A stretch of 64,000 bases of DNA, taken from the NCBI RefSeq assembly GCF_009709615.1, contig NZ_WJYA01000006.1:248001-312000 (forward strand), read 5' to 3'. Within the stretch, counting starts at the first letter, position 1; every line of letters begins with the position of its first letter. Below the pieces are notes generated by a model, which saw only the letters and a program-made list of their open reading frames with translations, searched no databases and had not been told where the DNA came from. Position numbers and translations under genes: made by a program. Below, piece after piece: positions 9,213 through 18,355 of this stretch. This DNA comes from Winogradskyella ouciana. Lineage in GTDB: Bacteria; Bacteroidota; Bacteroidia; Flavobacteriales; Flavobacteriaceae.

Positions 9213-10148
9213 ATGCAAATCTTAAAGAATATATTAGCTATTATAGGATTAGTCTGTGTTTCGGGTCTTTTTATCTTTTCAGTACAAAAGGCGCCTTCAG
9301 ACGAAACTATAGGAAAAGAATCACCACTTGTTAATGATTATAATGTCTATGCCTTAGAAATGCCAGAAGGGTTGAATTTTGCGGGTGAACTGGTGCCTGT
9401 TGAAAACCCAGATATTCATGAGCGTATGGACAGAGAACTTTTGGTAAACACATATTGGCAATCCAATGGTTTGCTGATGTTTAAGCGTGCACAGAAGTAT
9501 TTCCCAATTATAGAGCCTATTTTAGAAAAGAATGGTGTACCAGATGATTTTAAATACCTAGCCGTAATTGAAAGTGGATTGACCAACGCTGTGTCGCCTG
9601 CTGGTGCAAGAGGGTTTTGGCAAATTATGAAAGCTACAGGTCGTGAAAACGGTTTAGAAGTTAACTCTAACGTAGACGAACGTTACCATTTAGAAATGGC
9701 AACTGAAGTTGCTTGTAAATATTTAAAGAAAGCAAAAGAACAGTTAGGCTCATGGACTTTGGCTGCGGCTGCCTATAATGCAGGTAATGCAGGAATATCT
9801 AGACGATTGGAAGAACAAGGCGTTAACGACTATTACGATTTACTCTTAGGTGAAGAAACAGGTCGCTATATGTTTAGAATAGTTGCACTAAAAGAGATTT
9901 TAAGTAATCCTTCTAAATATGGATTTAACTTTAACAAAAGTGATTTATATACTTATATCCCAACCTATAAAGTCGAAGTTGATACTGCAGTAACCGATTT
10001 TGCAAGTTTTGCTAAACGTTTTGGGATTAATTACAAAATATTAAAGATTCACAATCCTTGGCTAAGAGAACCGCATCTAAATAATAAGTCAAGAAAATTA
10101 TACACTATTGAGATTCCGAAGGATGGCTATTATAAAACCAATCCTTAA
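9213..10148 (+). CDS. MltD-like membrane-bound lytic transglycosylase
   Basis: 311 aa. The N-terminus has one hydrophobic segment (ILAIIGLVCVSGLFIFSV) and no lipobox cysteine, so it is a secreted or anchored protein. The SLT domain (about 100-230) has the catalytic Glu in LAVIESGLTNAVSPAGARGFWQ and the AAAYNAGNAGISRR motif. The C-terminal 60 residues look like a degenerate LysM-type peptidoglycan-binding region (FASFAKRFGINYKILKIHNPWL). It would cleave glycan strands with formation of 1,6-anhydro-MurNAc. The cardiolipin synthase gene starts 3 bases after its stop. Confidence 0.9.
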   Translation: MQILKNILAIIGLVCVSGLFIFSVQKAPSDETIGKESPLVNDYNVYALEMPEGLNFAGELVPVENPDIHERMDRELLVNTYWQSNGLLMFKRAQKYFPIIEPILEKNGVPDDFKYLAVIESGLTNAVSPAGARGFWQIMKATGRENGLEVNSNVDERYHLEMATEVACKYLKKAKEQLGSWTLAAAAYNAGNAGISRRLEEQGVNDYYDLLLGEETGRYMFRIVALKEILSNPSKYGFNFNKSDLYTYIPTYKVEVDTAVTDFASFAKRFGINYKILKIHNPWLREPHLNNKSRKLYTIEIPKDGYYKTNP

Positions 10149-10151
10149 GCT

Positions 10152-11600
10152 TTGGATTTTATAAAAGATCATATCTGGCAGATTTTAATAGGGCTAAACT
10201 ACATTTTAGCCCTTTCTGCTGTTGTAACCATTTTGTTTAAAAGACTTAATCCTACAAAGACTTTAAGTTATATTATCGGGCTATTGGTTTTTCCATTTGT
10301 GGGTTTGATTTTCTATTACCTTTTTGGTCAAGAATATCGTAAAACAAAGATGTTTAGTAGAAAAAACGTACTAAACCAATCTGTTGTTAAAAAGATTCAA
10401 GAAGAACTTGAGTTAGATACAAAAGATATAGACAAAGTTGATGAAGTTTTAGACGAAAAATCCAAATTAATTCCACTTTTGTATAATAGTGAAAAATCTA
10501 AGTTAACCATAAACAATGAGGTTACCCTTATAAAAAACGGTGATGAAAAATTTAAAATTTTAATTGAAGATCTTAAAAATGCTGAGTATCACATTCACAT
10601 GGAATACTTCATTATTAAAGACGATAAAATAGGAACTGAAGTATTAGATATTCTATGCGATAAGGCTATAAATGGAATTGAGGTAAGAATTGTAATCGAT
10701 GATGTCGGGAGTTCCATTTCTTCAAAAATGAAAAATAAACTCAAGGATGCTGGCGTGGAAATGCATTCATTTATGCCTGTATTGTTTTCAGGATCTACAG
10801 GGCGTATGAACTACCGCGACCACAGAAAAATAATTGTTATCGACGGAAAAATTGGTTATGTCGGAGGTATTAATATTTCAGACAATTATGTTAATGCAAA
10901 CAATGACCGCTATTGGAGAGATACACACATCAAAATTATTGGAGAAGCTGTAAAACCACTTCAGATATTGTTTTTTACAACATGGGATTTTGCTAGTGGA
11001 ACAGAGCTAAAAATTTCCAAAACTTATTTTCCAGATCATAATTGCAAAGAGAATGTCCCATTACAAATTGCCGCTAGCGGACCAGATACCGATTGGTCTA
11101 ATATTATGGAGGCAATTTTCGTGGCCATTACCAATGCAGAGGAGCATATTTATATAACCACACCTTATTTAATTCCTAATGACGAAATTATTACAGCACT
11201 TCAAGTAGCTGCGCGTAGCAATTTAGATGTAAAGATCATTATACCTAAAAAGTCTGATTCTTGGGTTGCAGAACATGCCACCAATTCATACATAGAGCTA
11301 TTAATTGAAGCTGGAGTAGAAATTTATCAGTATACCAAAGGCTTTGTACATGCAAAGACCATGATAGTTGATGGTGTTTTTAGCACTGTTGGTACTGCCA
11401 ATCTAGATTATAGGAGTTTCAATATTAATTTTGAAGTAAACGCACTGATATATGATGAAGCTTTTAGCAAACAGCTTACAGAACTTTTTAATGAAGATCT
11501 AAAAGACTGTGATAAAATTTACTACCAAAACTGGAAAAACAGATCTAAGTTTATAAAGTTTAAAGAGTCAATGGCTAGGTTAGCAGCTCCGCTACTATAA
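10152..11600 (+). CDS. cls: Cardiolipin synthase (phospholipase D superfamily)
   Basis: 482 aa from a TTG start three bases after the preceding stop; no ATG lies before the first membrane segment. Two N-terminal membrane helices (about 8-28 and 36-57) are followed by a paired PLD fold. HKD motif 1 is in YRDHRKIIVIDGKIGYVGG (about residue 225) and motif 2 is in VHAKTMIVDGVFSTVGT (about residue 400). It would condense two phosphatidylglycerols into cardiolipin in the inner membrane. It is probably co-transcribed with the lytic transglycosylase. Confidence 0.93.
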   Translation: MDFIKDHIWQILIGLNYILALSAVVTILFKRLNPTKTLSYIIGLLVFPFVGLIFYYLFGQEYRKTKMFSRKNVLNQSVVKKIQEELELDTKDIDKVDEVLDEKSKLIPLLYNSEKSKLTINNEVTLIKNGDEKFKILIEDLKNAEYHIHMEYFIIKDDKIGTEVLDILCDKAINGIEVRIVIDDVGSSISSKMKNKLKDAGVEMHSFMPVLFSGSTGRMNYRDHRKIIVIDGKIGYVGGINISDNYVNANNDRYWRDTHIKIIGEAVKPLQILFFTTWDFASGTELKISKTYFPDHNCKENVPLQIAASGPDTDWSNIMEAIFVAITNAEEHIYITTPYLIPNDEIITALQVAARSNLDVKIIIPKKSDSWVAEHATNSYIELLIEAGVEIYQYTKGFVHAKTMIVDGVFSTVGTANLDYRSFNINFEVNALIYDEAFSKQLTELFNEDLKDCDKIYYQNWKNRSKFIKFKESMARLAAPLL

Positions 11601-11602
11601 AT

Positions 11603-12181
11603 TTATCTTCTACTTCTACGATTTTGTCTTGAAGAAGTTGGTTGGCCATAATGTTGTCTTGGTATTGAAGCTTTTTTCATTTGTTGTTTCATCATTTTTA
11701 TCTGTTCAGCTAACATATTACGTTTATCCAAGTTTTCTGCTTCAGTTAATAACTTCTGAGCTTCTTGCTTACGACGTTTAGAAAATGCAATACCTGCTAA
11801 ATTCAACTTTGCCATTGCCAAATCATGGTCCATAGACAAACCTAAGTTTATGGCTTTCTTAAAATATTTTTCGGCTTCGTTCATATTGGTTTGCGAAACC
11901 ATAATACCATTTAAGTAATTTAAGTAGCCCTGTTGCTTTTTTACTAAAGCCGCTTCAGGATTTTTTATTTTATCTAACCATTTTTTAGCACCTTCAAAAT
12001 CTTGCTTTCGCAATCTAAAAAATGCCATTAGAATCATTTCATTCTTAAAGTAAAGGAAAATGAATATGGTTGAAAGAAGTATAAACATAATACCATTACC
12101 TATATAGCCTTCGGTAAATTGGAATATGGCATAACCAATTATTAATGCAGCAATGACTAATTTTATATTTTTATTGAACAT
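11603..12181 (-). CDS. Membrane-anchored TPR-repeat protein
   Basis: About 192 aa from ATG 12181; an in-frame ATG nine codons upstream adds only a polar stretch. Two hydrophobic segments at the N-terminus (KLVIAALIIGYAIFQF and NGIMFILLSTIFIFLYF) precede TPR-like helices (FEGAKKWLDKIKNPEAAL, MNEAEKYFKKAINLGLS, RRKQEAQKLLTEAENL). The protein ends in a basic tail (SRQNRRSRR). Family members in Flavobacteria are uncharacterised. Its stop faces that of cls at a distance of only 2 bases. Confidence 0.75.
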   Translation of the reverse strand: MFNKNIKLVIAALIIGYAIFQFTEGYIGNGIMFILLSTIFIFLYFKNEMILMAFFRLRKQDFEGAKKWLDKIKNPEAALVKKQQGYLNYLNGIMVSQTNMNEAEKYFKKAINLGLSMDHDLAMAKLNLAGIAFSKRRKQEAQKLLTEAENLDKRNMLAEQIKMMKQQMKKASIPRQHYGQPTSSRQNRRSRR

Positions 12182-12247
12182 ATATCGTGTGTTTTTTAAG
12201 GTTGGCAAAGTTAATAAAATTCTATCGAAATAATTTTATTTATAGAC

Positions 12248-12277
12248 TTGCGAAAGTAAAAACTTGTTGTATATTTG
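12248..12277 (+). promoter_or_regulatory. Bacteroidota sigma-A promoter for rpmH
   Basis: TTG at 12248-12250, a 19-base spacer and TATATTTG at 12270-12277. Transcription would start near 12284, giving a leader of about 55 bases. That leader contains a small hairpin (TTGAGA-TAGC-TCTCAA, about 12286-12301). Confidence 0.8.
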
Positions 12278-12339
12278 CACCCAGTTTTGAGATAGCTCTC
12301 AACAATTAAAAAAGATTATAAGATTTAAAAAGATAAGAC

Positions 12340-12501
12340 ATGCCAAAAAGAACGTTTCAACCGTCTAAAAGAAAGAGAAGAAACAAGCACGGTTTCAGAG
12401 AAAGAATGGCTTCTGTTAACGGAAGAAAAGTTTTAGCACGTAGAAGAGCTAAAGGAAGAAAGAGATTGTCTGTATCTTCAGAATTAAGACATAAAAAATA
12501 A
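12340..12501 (+). CDS. rpmH: 50S ribosomal protein L34
   Basis: A 53-aa very basic protein beginning [20 protein letters not shown] and ending ELRHKK, the full standard L34 sequence pattern. It is a structural component of the large ribosomal subunit. It has its own promoter and terminator. In many bacteria rpmH neighbours rnpA and dnaA, but here it stands next to carB. Confidence 0.97.
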   Translation: MPKRTFQPSKRKRRNKHGFRERMASVNGRKVLARRRAKGRKRLSVSSELRHKK

Positions 12502-12524
12502 TGATTAACAATTGTTAATATTTT

Positions 12525-12557
12525 AAAGGTGTTACTTAGGTGTAACGCCTTTTTTTA
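12525..12557 (+). terminator. Terminator after rpmH
   Basis: AAAGGTGTTAC and GTAACGCCTTT pair (one G-U) around a short loop and are followed by seven Ts. It separates rpmH from carB. Confidence 0.85.
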
Positions 12558-12599
12558 TACCCTATTGATATTTATTTTTGCAAACCAAAAGATATTCAC

Positions 12600-15452
12600 A
12601 TGCCAAAAAACAAAAACATCAAGTCTATTTTACTTATCGGTTCGGGTCCAATAATTATTGGTCAAGCCTGCGAATTTGACTATTCAGGATCTCAAGCTCT
12701 ACGGTCGTTACGTGAAGACGGAATAGAAACAATTCTTATCAATTCTAATCCGGCTACCATTATGACAGACCCAACAATGGCAGACCATGTTTACTTATTA
12801 CCTCTTACGACAAAGTCTATTATTAAAATTTTAAAGGAGCATCCACATATTGATGCTGTATTACCAACTATGGGTGGACAGACCGCTTTAAATTTATGTA
12901 TAGAGGCTGACGAAAAAGGCATTTGGGAAGATTTTAATGTTGATATTATAGGTGTTGATATTGATGCCATAAACATTACTGAGGATAGAGAAAAATTTAG
13001 AGAATTAATGTTGCAAATAGGTGTTGGTATGGCACCACAAGCAACAGCGACGTCATTCTTAAAGGGAAAAGAAATAGCGCAAGAATTTGGTTTTCCTTTA
13101 TGTATTAGAGCCTCTTTCACTTTAGGAGGTGCCGGAGCATCAATAGTATATGATGAGAAGGAATTTGATGAAGCTTTAACCAGAGGATTAGAAATTTCGC
13201 CTATTCATGAGGTAATGATTGACAAAGCCTTATTGGGATGGAAAGAATATGAGCTAGAGTTATTACGCGATAAAAACGATAATGTTGTTATCATCTGTAC
13301 CATTGAGAATATGGATCCAATGGGCATCCATACAGGTGATTCCATTACGGTGGCTCCAGCTATGACCTTATCGGATAAAACATTTCAAAAAATGCGTGAT
13401 ATGGCCATTCATATGATGCGTAGCATTGGGGATTTTGCTGGTGGTTGTAATGTGCAATTTGCTGTAAGTCCTGATGAAGAGGAAGATATTATTGCTATAG
13501 AAATTAATCCTAGAGTATCACGCTCTTCAGCTCTGGCGAGTAAAGCAACAGGATATCCTATTGCAAAGATTGCAGCAAAATTAGCTTTAGGGTACACGTT
13601 AGATGAGTTGGATAATCAGATTACTAAATCTACATCTGCATTATTTGAACCAACCTTAGATTATGTTATCGTAAAGATTCCACGTTGGAATTTCGACAAG
13701 TTCGAAGGTTCTGACAGAACGTTAGGTCTACAGATGAAAGCCGTTGGAGAAGTAATGGCTATTGGTCGTTCGTTTCAAGAAGCACTTCATAAAGCCACAC
13801 AATCTTTAGAAATAAAGCGTAACGGTTTAGGTGCAGATGGAAAAGGTTATAAGAATTACGATCAAATAATTGAAAAACTAACTCGCGCAAGTTGGGACAG
13901 GGTTTTTGTGATTTATGATGCCATACAAATGGGAATTCCTTTGAGTCGTATTCACGAAATCACAAAAATTGATATGTGGTTCTTAAAGCAATATGAAGAG
14001 CTATATCATTTGGAGAAAGAGATTTCAACCTATACGATTGATAACATAGATAGAGAATTGTTGCTTGAGGCGAAACAAAAAGGCTATGGTGACAGACAAA
14101 TTGCACATATGCTTAAGTGTCTTGAAAGTGAAGTTTACAACAAGCGTAGAGAGTTAAATATTAACCGAGTGTACAAACTGGTTGATACTTGTGCGGCTGA
14201 GTTTAAAGCTCAGACACCATATTATTATTCAACTTTTGAAAGTGAGGTTGAAACTGCAGATGGTGTTGTGTCTGTAGCTAATGAAAGTGTTGTCACAGAC
14301 AAGAAGAAAATCATTGTTTTAGGTTCTGGTCCAAATCGTATTGGTCAAGGTATAGAGTTTGATTACTGTTGTGTGCATGGTGTCTTAGCAGCCGCAGAAT
14401 GTGGTTACGAAACCATAATGATAAACTGTAATCCTGAAACGGTTTCTACAGATTTTGATATAGCGGACAAGTTATATTTTGAACCTGTGTTCTGGGAACA
14501 TATCTACGATATTATTCAACATGAAAAACCAGAAGGTGTTATTGTGCAGCTTGGTGGTCAGACTGCATTGAAATTGGCGGAAAAACTAGATCGCTATGGT
14601 ATAAAGATCATGGGAACTAGTTATGAGTCATTGGATTTGGCTGAAGACAGAGGAAGCTTTTCAAAGCTGCTAAAAGAAAATAATATTCCTTACCCAGAAT
14701 TTGATGTTGCAACTTCGGCAGATGAAGCATTGGCGATTGCAGATGTTCTTGACTTCCCGATATTGGTGAGACCGTCTTATGTTCTTGGAGGACAAGGCAT
14801 GAAGATTGTTATCAACAAACAAGAATTAGAAGAGCATGTCATTGATTTATTAAAATCTATTCCGGGTAATAAATTATTGTTAGATCATTATTTAGATGGA
14901 GCTATAGAAGCTGAAGCTGATGCCATTTGTGATGGCGAGAATGTTTACATTATAGGTATAATGGAACACATCGAACCTTGTGGTATACATTCAGGAGATA
15001 GTAACGCTACCTTGCCACCATTTAATTTAGGTGAGTTTGTAATGCAGCAGATTAAGGACCACACCAAAAAAATTGCTTTGGCTTTAAATACTGTTGGGTT
15101 AATCAATATTCAATTCGCCATAAAAGATGATACGGTTTATATCATTGAAGCCAATCCAAGAGCATCTCGTACAGTACCTTTTATTGCAAAAGCTTACAAA
15201 GAACCTTATGTAAATTATGCGACTAAAGTTATGTTGGGTGAGAAAAAGGTAACAGACTTTAATTTTAATCCTCAATTAGATGGTTACGCCATTAAACAGC
15301 CTGTATTCTCATTTAATAAATTCCCAAATGTGAATAAGAAACTTGGGCCAGAAATGAAGAGTACAGGTGAAAGTATCTTGTTTATAGATAGTTTAAAGGA
15401 TGATGAGTTTTATGACTTATATTCTCGACGTAAGATGTACTTAAGTAAGTAA
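12600..15452 (+). CDS. carB: Carbamoyl-phosphate synthase large subunit (short form)
   Basis: 950 aa. Two homologous ATP-grasp halves are complete: half 1 has LLIGSGPIIIGQACEFDYSG and EINPRVSRSSALASKATGYPIA, and half 2 has LGSGPNRIGQGIEFDYCCVH and EANPRASRTVPFIAK. The halves make carboxyphosphate and carbamoyl phosphate from bicarbonate, ammonia and ATP. The protein stops soon after LGPEMKSTGE, about 120 residues earlier than the roughly 1070-aa enterobacterial enzyme. The C-terminal MGS-like allosteric domain is therefore missing. The glutaminase partner carA is not adjacent. A -7-like TATTTTTG lies at 12573-12580. Confidence 0.96.
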   Translation: MPKNKNIKSILLIGSGPIIIGQACEFDYSGSQALRSLREDGIETILINSNPATIMTDPTMADHVYLLPLTTKSIIKILKEHPHIDAVLPTMGGQTALNLCIEADEKGIWEDFNVDIIGVDIDAINITEDREKFRELMLQIGVGMAPQATATSFLKGKEIAQEFGFPLCIRASFTLGGAGASIVYDEKEFDEALTRGLEISPIHEVMIDKALLGWKEYELELLRDKNDNVVIICTIENMDPMGIHTGDSITVAPAMTLSDKTFQKMRDMAIHMMRSIGDFAGGCNVQFAVSPDEEEDIIAIEINPRVSRSSALASKATGYPIAKIAAKLALGYTLDELDNQITKSTSALFEPTLDYVIVKIPRWNFDKFEGSDRTLGLQMKAVGEVMAIGRSFQEALHKATQSLEIKRNGLGADGKGYKNYDQIIEKLTRASWDRVFVIYDAIQMGIPLSRIHEITKIDMWFLKQYEELYHLEKEISTYTIDNIDRELLLEAKQKGYGDRQIAHMLKCLESEVYNKRRELNINRVYKLVDTCAAEFKAQTPYYYSTFESEVETADGVVSVANESVVTDKKKIIVLGSGPNRIGQGIEFDYCCVHGVLAAAECGYETIMINCNPETVSTDFDIADKLYFEPVFWEHIYDIIQHEKPEGVIVQLGGQTALKLAEKLDRYGIKIMGTSYESLDLAEDRGSFSKLLKENNIPYPEFDVATSADEALAIADVLDFPILVRPSYVLGGQGMKIVINKQELEEHVIDLLKSIPGNKLLLDHYLDGAIEAEADAICDGENVYIIGIMEHIEPCGIHSGDSNATLPPFNLGEFVMQQIKDHTKKIALALNTVGLINIQFAIKDDTVYIIEANPRASRTVPFIAKAYKEPYVNYATKVMLGEKKVTDFNFNPQLDGYAIKQPVFSFNKFPNVNKKLGPEMKSTGESILFIDSLKDDEFYDLYSRRKMYLSK

Positions 15453-15524
15453 ATTTTCACGCTTTTCGATTAAGTGCAAAGTTATGTCACTAATAATTAT
15501 TAACTTAGCTTAAAATTATATTAG

Positions 15525-16388
15525 ATGAAAAGAACATTACTTTTATTTTCTTTATTGTTTACTGTATGTACACTTTATGGTCAGGTAACTTTAAATCAAG
15601 TTGATGATTTTCAAGATGGTACAACACAAGAATGGAGAATAGGTGGTGCAGGTAATGCAACTAATGGACCTGTTAACGTACCAGATGAGGGACCAGCTGG
15701 TGCTGGTGATAATTGCTTGCAGTATACTTCTCTTGGAGGTGGTGGTGTTGCTAGCAAAATGATTTTTTATTCCCAAAATCAGCAGTGGAGTGGAGACTAT
15801 TCTTCTGAAGGGGTAGATCAAATCACTATGGATGTAAAAGTACAAACCAATGATCTTAATCTAAGAATTGCTATGCAAGGTACCAATGGTACTAGAATTT
15901 GTTCTACAAGTGCCATTAATGTTGCAGCAGGTGGTGCATGGATGTCAATTACTTTTCCAATAGATCCTTCTAACTTTACCGTAGTAAGTGGCGGTGGCGA
16001 TGCTGCTTCAGTATTGTCAGATGTTTTTACCGTTCGTATTTTAAGTAGTTCATCTCCAACTTGGGATGCACCTGATGTTATTTCAGCTGTGATTCAAGTG
16101 GATAATATTACGGCATCATCATCTTTGAGTACAACAGAATTTGAAAGTCAGAATAGGGAATTGATGATTTCTCCTAATCCTGCTAAGGACAAATTGAATA
16201 TTACTTTACCATCTGGCAGTAATGATATGAAACTTGAAGTATTTGATGTGTTGGGTAAACGTGTTTATAACGGATTATTGACTCAATTAGAATCTTCTGT
16301 AAATGTTTCTAGATGGAAAAGTGGAGTGTATTTGGTAAGAATTTCAAATAATTCAATTACACAGACTAAACGTTTTATAAAGCAATAG
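15525..16388 (+). CDS. Secreted protein with T9SS C-terminal sorting domain
   Basis: 287 aa. It has a signal peptide (MKRTLLLFSLLFTVCTLYGQ) and a beta-rich central region of about 180 residues that resembles a carbohydrate-binding-type sandwich (DDFQDGTTQEWRIGG near the start). A type A T9SS sorting domain covers the last 75 residues (ISPNPAKDKLNITLP ... LEVFDVLGKRVY ... GVYLVRI ... TKRFIKQ). It would be exported through the outer membrane and attached or released by the T9SS. The ligand is unknown. It has no obvious operon partner. Confidence 0.85.
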   Translation: MKRTLLLFSLLFTVCTLYGQVTLNQVDDFQDGTTQEWRIGGAGNATNGPVNVPDEGPAGAGDNCLQYTSLGGGGVASKMIFYSQNQQWSGDYSSEGVDQITMDVKVQTNDLNLRIAMQGTNGTRICSTSAINVAAGGAWMSITFPIDPSNFTVVSGGGDAASVLSDVFTVRILSSSSPTWDAPDVISAVIQVDNITASSSLSTTEFESQNRELMISPNPAKDKLNITLPSGSNDMKLEVFDVLGKRVYNGLLTQLESSVNVSRWKSGVYLVRISNNSITQTKRFIKQ

Positions 16389-16408
16389 AGATAGAATTTA
16401 TTAAATAG

Positions 16409-16437
16409 AGAAGCGATCAATTTTGGTCGCTTTTTTT
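16409..16437 (+). terminator. Terminator after the T9SS protein gene
   Basis: AAGCGATC and GGTCGCTT pair (one G-U) around an AATTTT loop, followed by a T-run, in the convergent gap before the thioesterase stop. Confidence 0.8.
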
Positions 16438-16441
16438 ATTT

Positions 16442-16990
16442 TTAATAATCAGTAGGAAGCTCAATTTTAACTCTATAATTTTTTAGCTGTTCAAGGTAAT
16501 TTTCAAGAGTAAAACTGGCATGATTAAACTCTTGTTGACGAGATTTTTTTGTTGATGCTCGTTTAATGGCTTTTAAAAACCGTAAAACTTCTGTTTTATC
16601 GTTTAGTATTAAGCCAGGCACTTCAATAGATTTTCCATTTTCACCTTTGGCTACCATGGTAAAATATGAAGAGTTACAGTGTTTCTTGTTTCCGGATTGT
16701 ATGTGTTCAGATTCTACCCTTATACCAACAACCATTGATGTTCTACCTACATAATTAACGGAAGCTTTCATGGTGACTAAATCACCAACTTCAATTGGGT
16801 TTATAAAATCTACGGTATCTACTGATGCAGTTACGCAGTATGCGCCAGAGTGTTTAGAAGCACAGGCAAAGGCAATCTGGTCCATAAGGTTTAATATATA
16901 GCCACCATGGATTTTCCCACTAAAATTAGAATGGGACGGTTGCATAAGCTGCGAAATGCTTACACGAGAAGAGTCAACTGTTTTATGCAT
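16442..16990 (-). CDS. Acyl-CoA thioesterase (hotdog fold, YciA/BACH type)
   Basis: 182 aa. The hotdog core shows SGKIHGGYILNLMDQIAFACASKHSG (the gly-rich turn and active-site Asp region) and VDTVDFINPIEVGDLVTMKASVNYVGRTSMVVGIRV, characteristic of cytoplasmic acyl-CoA thioesterases. A charged C-terminal extension of about 50 residues follows. Its start overlaps the end of the DUF3307 gene by 8 bases, so the two are translationally coupled with satD upstream. How thioester hydrolysis relates to SatD is unknown. Confidence 0.88.
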   Translation of the reverse strand: MHKTVDSSRVSISQLMQPSHSNFSGKIHGGYILNLMDQIAFACASKHSGAYCVTASVDTVDFINPIEVGDLVTMKASVNYVGRTSMVVGIRVESEHIQSGNKKHCNSSYFTMVAKGENGKSIEVPGLILNDKTEVLRFLKAIKRASTKKSRQQEFNHASFTLENYLEQLKNYRVKIELPTDY

Positions 16991-17699
16991 AATGTTGAAG
17001 GTTGAGGTACACCAAACTAGTAATTATTGCAATACCAAAGCTAATGAGTGTACCTATGAGTATATACTCCGTTAGCTTTCGCTCTTTTGAAGCTGTTAAA
17101 TCTCCAAACCTAAATACAGATTTAGCTGTGATTAAAAATCCGACAGCTTCCCAATGTCCAACGATAATAAATATAAAAACCAATAGTCGTTCTAAAATAC
17201 CAATGTATTTTCCAGCATCTTTTAGAGATTCATTGCCCTTGGTCAATTTTGAAATATCCCATTTAGAGAATATGGTTTTCATTATTATTGAGGTAGGCAT
17301 GGTTAGAAAAATAGCGCAGATAATTAGTAGCAATAATTTTGGACTAAACGTTAACGTGAATGCAAAATCACCCTCAAATAAAAGAATAGTCAAAGTAAAG
17401 ATTGAAGCCAAATGAAATAGTTGGTCTGCAAAAAAGAAGAATCGCTTTGTTTTCTTCTTTTGCAACAAGAGTTTTAAGGCATCAATAACTAAATGTGAGG
17501 CACCAATCAAAAGGATTAAATTTGTATAAGATAAATCCCAAACAATGAGGAACATTAAAGCTACATGGATGATTACATGAACATACAGCCAAACCGATTT
17601 TAATTTTTTCTTCTCTTTATCCTTTACCCATTTTTGTGGCTGCAAAAAGAAATCACCAATAAGATGAGCCAATATTAGTTTGAGGATTAATATCGTCAT
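16983..17699 (-). CDS. DUF3307 family membrane protein
   Basis: 238 aa with about six membrane segments. The N-terminal LILAHLIGDFFLQPQKWVKDKEKKK motif is the hallmark of DUF3307, a family of unknown function often encoded beside SatD-like proteins. The start overlaps the satD stop by 4 bases and the end overlaps the thioesterase start by 8, so the three genes form a tight unit. Confidence 0.85.
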   Translation of the reverse strand: MTILILKLILAHLIGDFFLQPQKWVKDKEKKKLKSVWLYVHVIIHVALMFLIVWDLSYTNLILLIGASHLVIDALKLLLQKKKTKRFFFFADQLFHLASIFTLTILLFEGDFAFTLTFSPKLLLLIICAIFLTMPTSIIMKTIFSKWDISKLTKGNESLKDAGKYIGILERLLVFIFIIVGHWEAVGFLITAKSVFRFGDLTASKERKLTEYILIGTLISFGIAIITSLVYLNLQHYA

Positions 17700-18307
17700 A
17701 ACTGAGCTATTTTTTGTCTATATAAATTATCCAATGCCATAATTTCGTCTAAATGAGCGCGTTTTTGTCGTTTACTCACGGCGTCTTGACTTATATCAAT
17801 TAATTTGGCGAGTTCAGATTGAATCAAATTTGGGTTTTCTAAGCTTAGCTTCACAATTTCCGCTGAATTAACGGTCCAATTATCCATACTTATTAACGCT
17901 AGTCTAAAATATAAATTTAGTTCTTCGTTGAGTTCTGTATTTTTGGTTTTAATTTTTAGATTTTGTTTCTCCTTTTTCAAAGTTTCGAATGTTTCCCCTG
18001 AAAAAACAAATGCTTCTCCATTAGATTCGCTAACGGAATTTCCTTCGTAATCTTTTGTCCCAATGCCTATGGACATTCTTACGTCTAAACCTTTTATGGT
18101 TTTGATACATGCTTTAATATAAACCGCATATTCAAAACTGTTATAAGGATCTCTGCATTCATATTGAAAACTGTCGCCACGATATATTTCGTAATAGGAT
18201 TTGTCTGAAGACACCATATTTAGGGCATATTTGAGTTGCTCTATCCAAATACTTTGGTCTGATATATTCCTAGATTTTATAATATCTCCCGTAATAACAC
18301 TAGTCAT
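17696..18307 (-). CDS. SatD family protein with C-terminal helix-turn-helix
   Basis: 203 aa. The N-terminus MTSVITGDIIKSRNISDQSIW and the segment YEIYRGDSFQYECRDPYNSFEYAVYIKACIK fit the SatD family, named after a Streptococcus stress-tolerance locus; the mechanism is not established. The last 60 residues (LIQSELAKLIDISQDAVSKRQKRAHLDEIM) read as a helix-turn-helix, so the protein could bind DNA. It is first in a three-gene unit with DUF3307 and the thioesterase. An unusual operator array overlaps its promoter. Confidence 0.85.
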   Translation of the reverse strand: MTSVITGDIIKSRNISDQSIWIEQLKYALNMVSSDKSYYEIYRGDSFQYECRDPYNSFEYAVYIKACIKTIKGLDVRMSIGIGTKDYEGNSVSESNGEAFVFSGETFETLKKEKQNLKIKTKNTELNEELNLYFRLALISMDNWTVNSAEIVKLSLENPNLIQSELAKLIDISQDAVSKRQKRAHLDEIMALDNLYRQKIAQL

Positions 18308-18324
18308 ACCACATATTATTTATT

Positions 18325-18355
18325 CAAATATATGCCTTTAAAACGGAATAAACAA
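18325..18355 (-). promoter_or_regulatory. satD promoter
   Basis: On the minus strand TTG (18355-18353), a 20-base spacer and TATATTTG (18332-18325) match the Bacteroidota consensus. Transcription would start near 18318, only about 10 bases before the satD ATG. The -7 element overlaps the first half-site of the array at 18331-18406. Confidence 0.7.

Noticed and set aside
12791..13120. Minus-strand frame of 109 codons inside carB
   Set aside because: It lies wholly within the well-supported carB reading frame and has no family features or promoter.
17002..17415. Plus-strand frame of 137 codons opposite the DUF3307 gene
   Set aside because: Antisense of a conserved membrane protein gene; hydrophobic codons read backwards often stay open.
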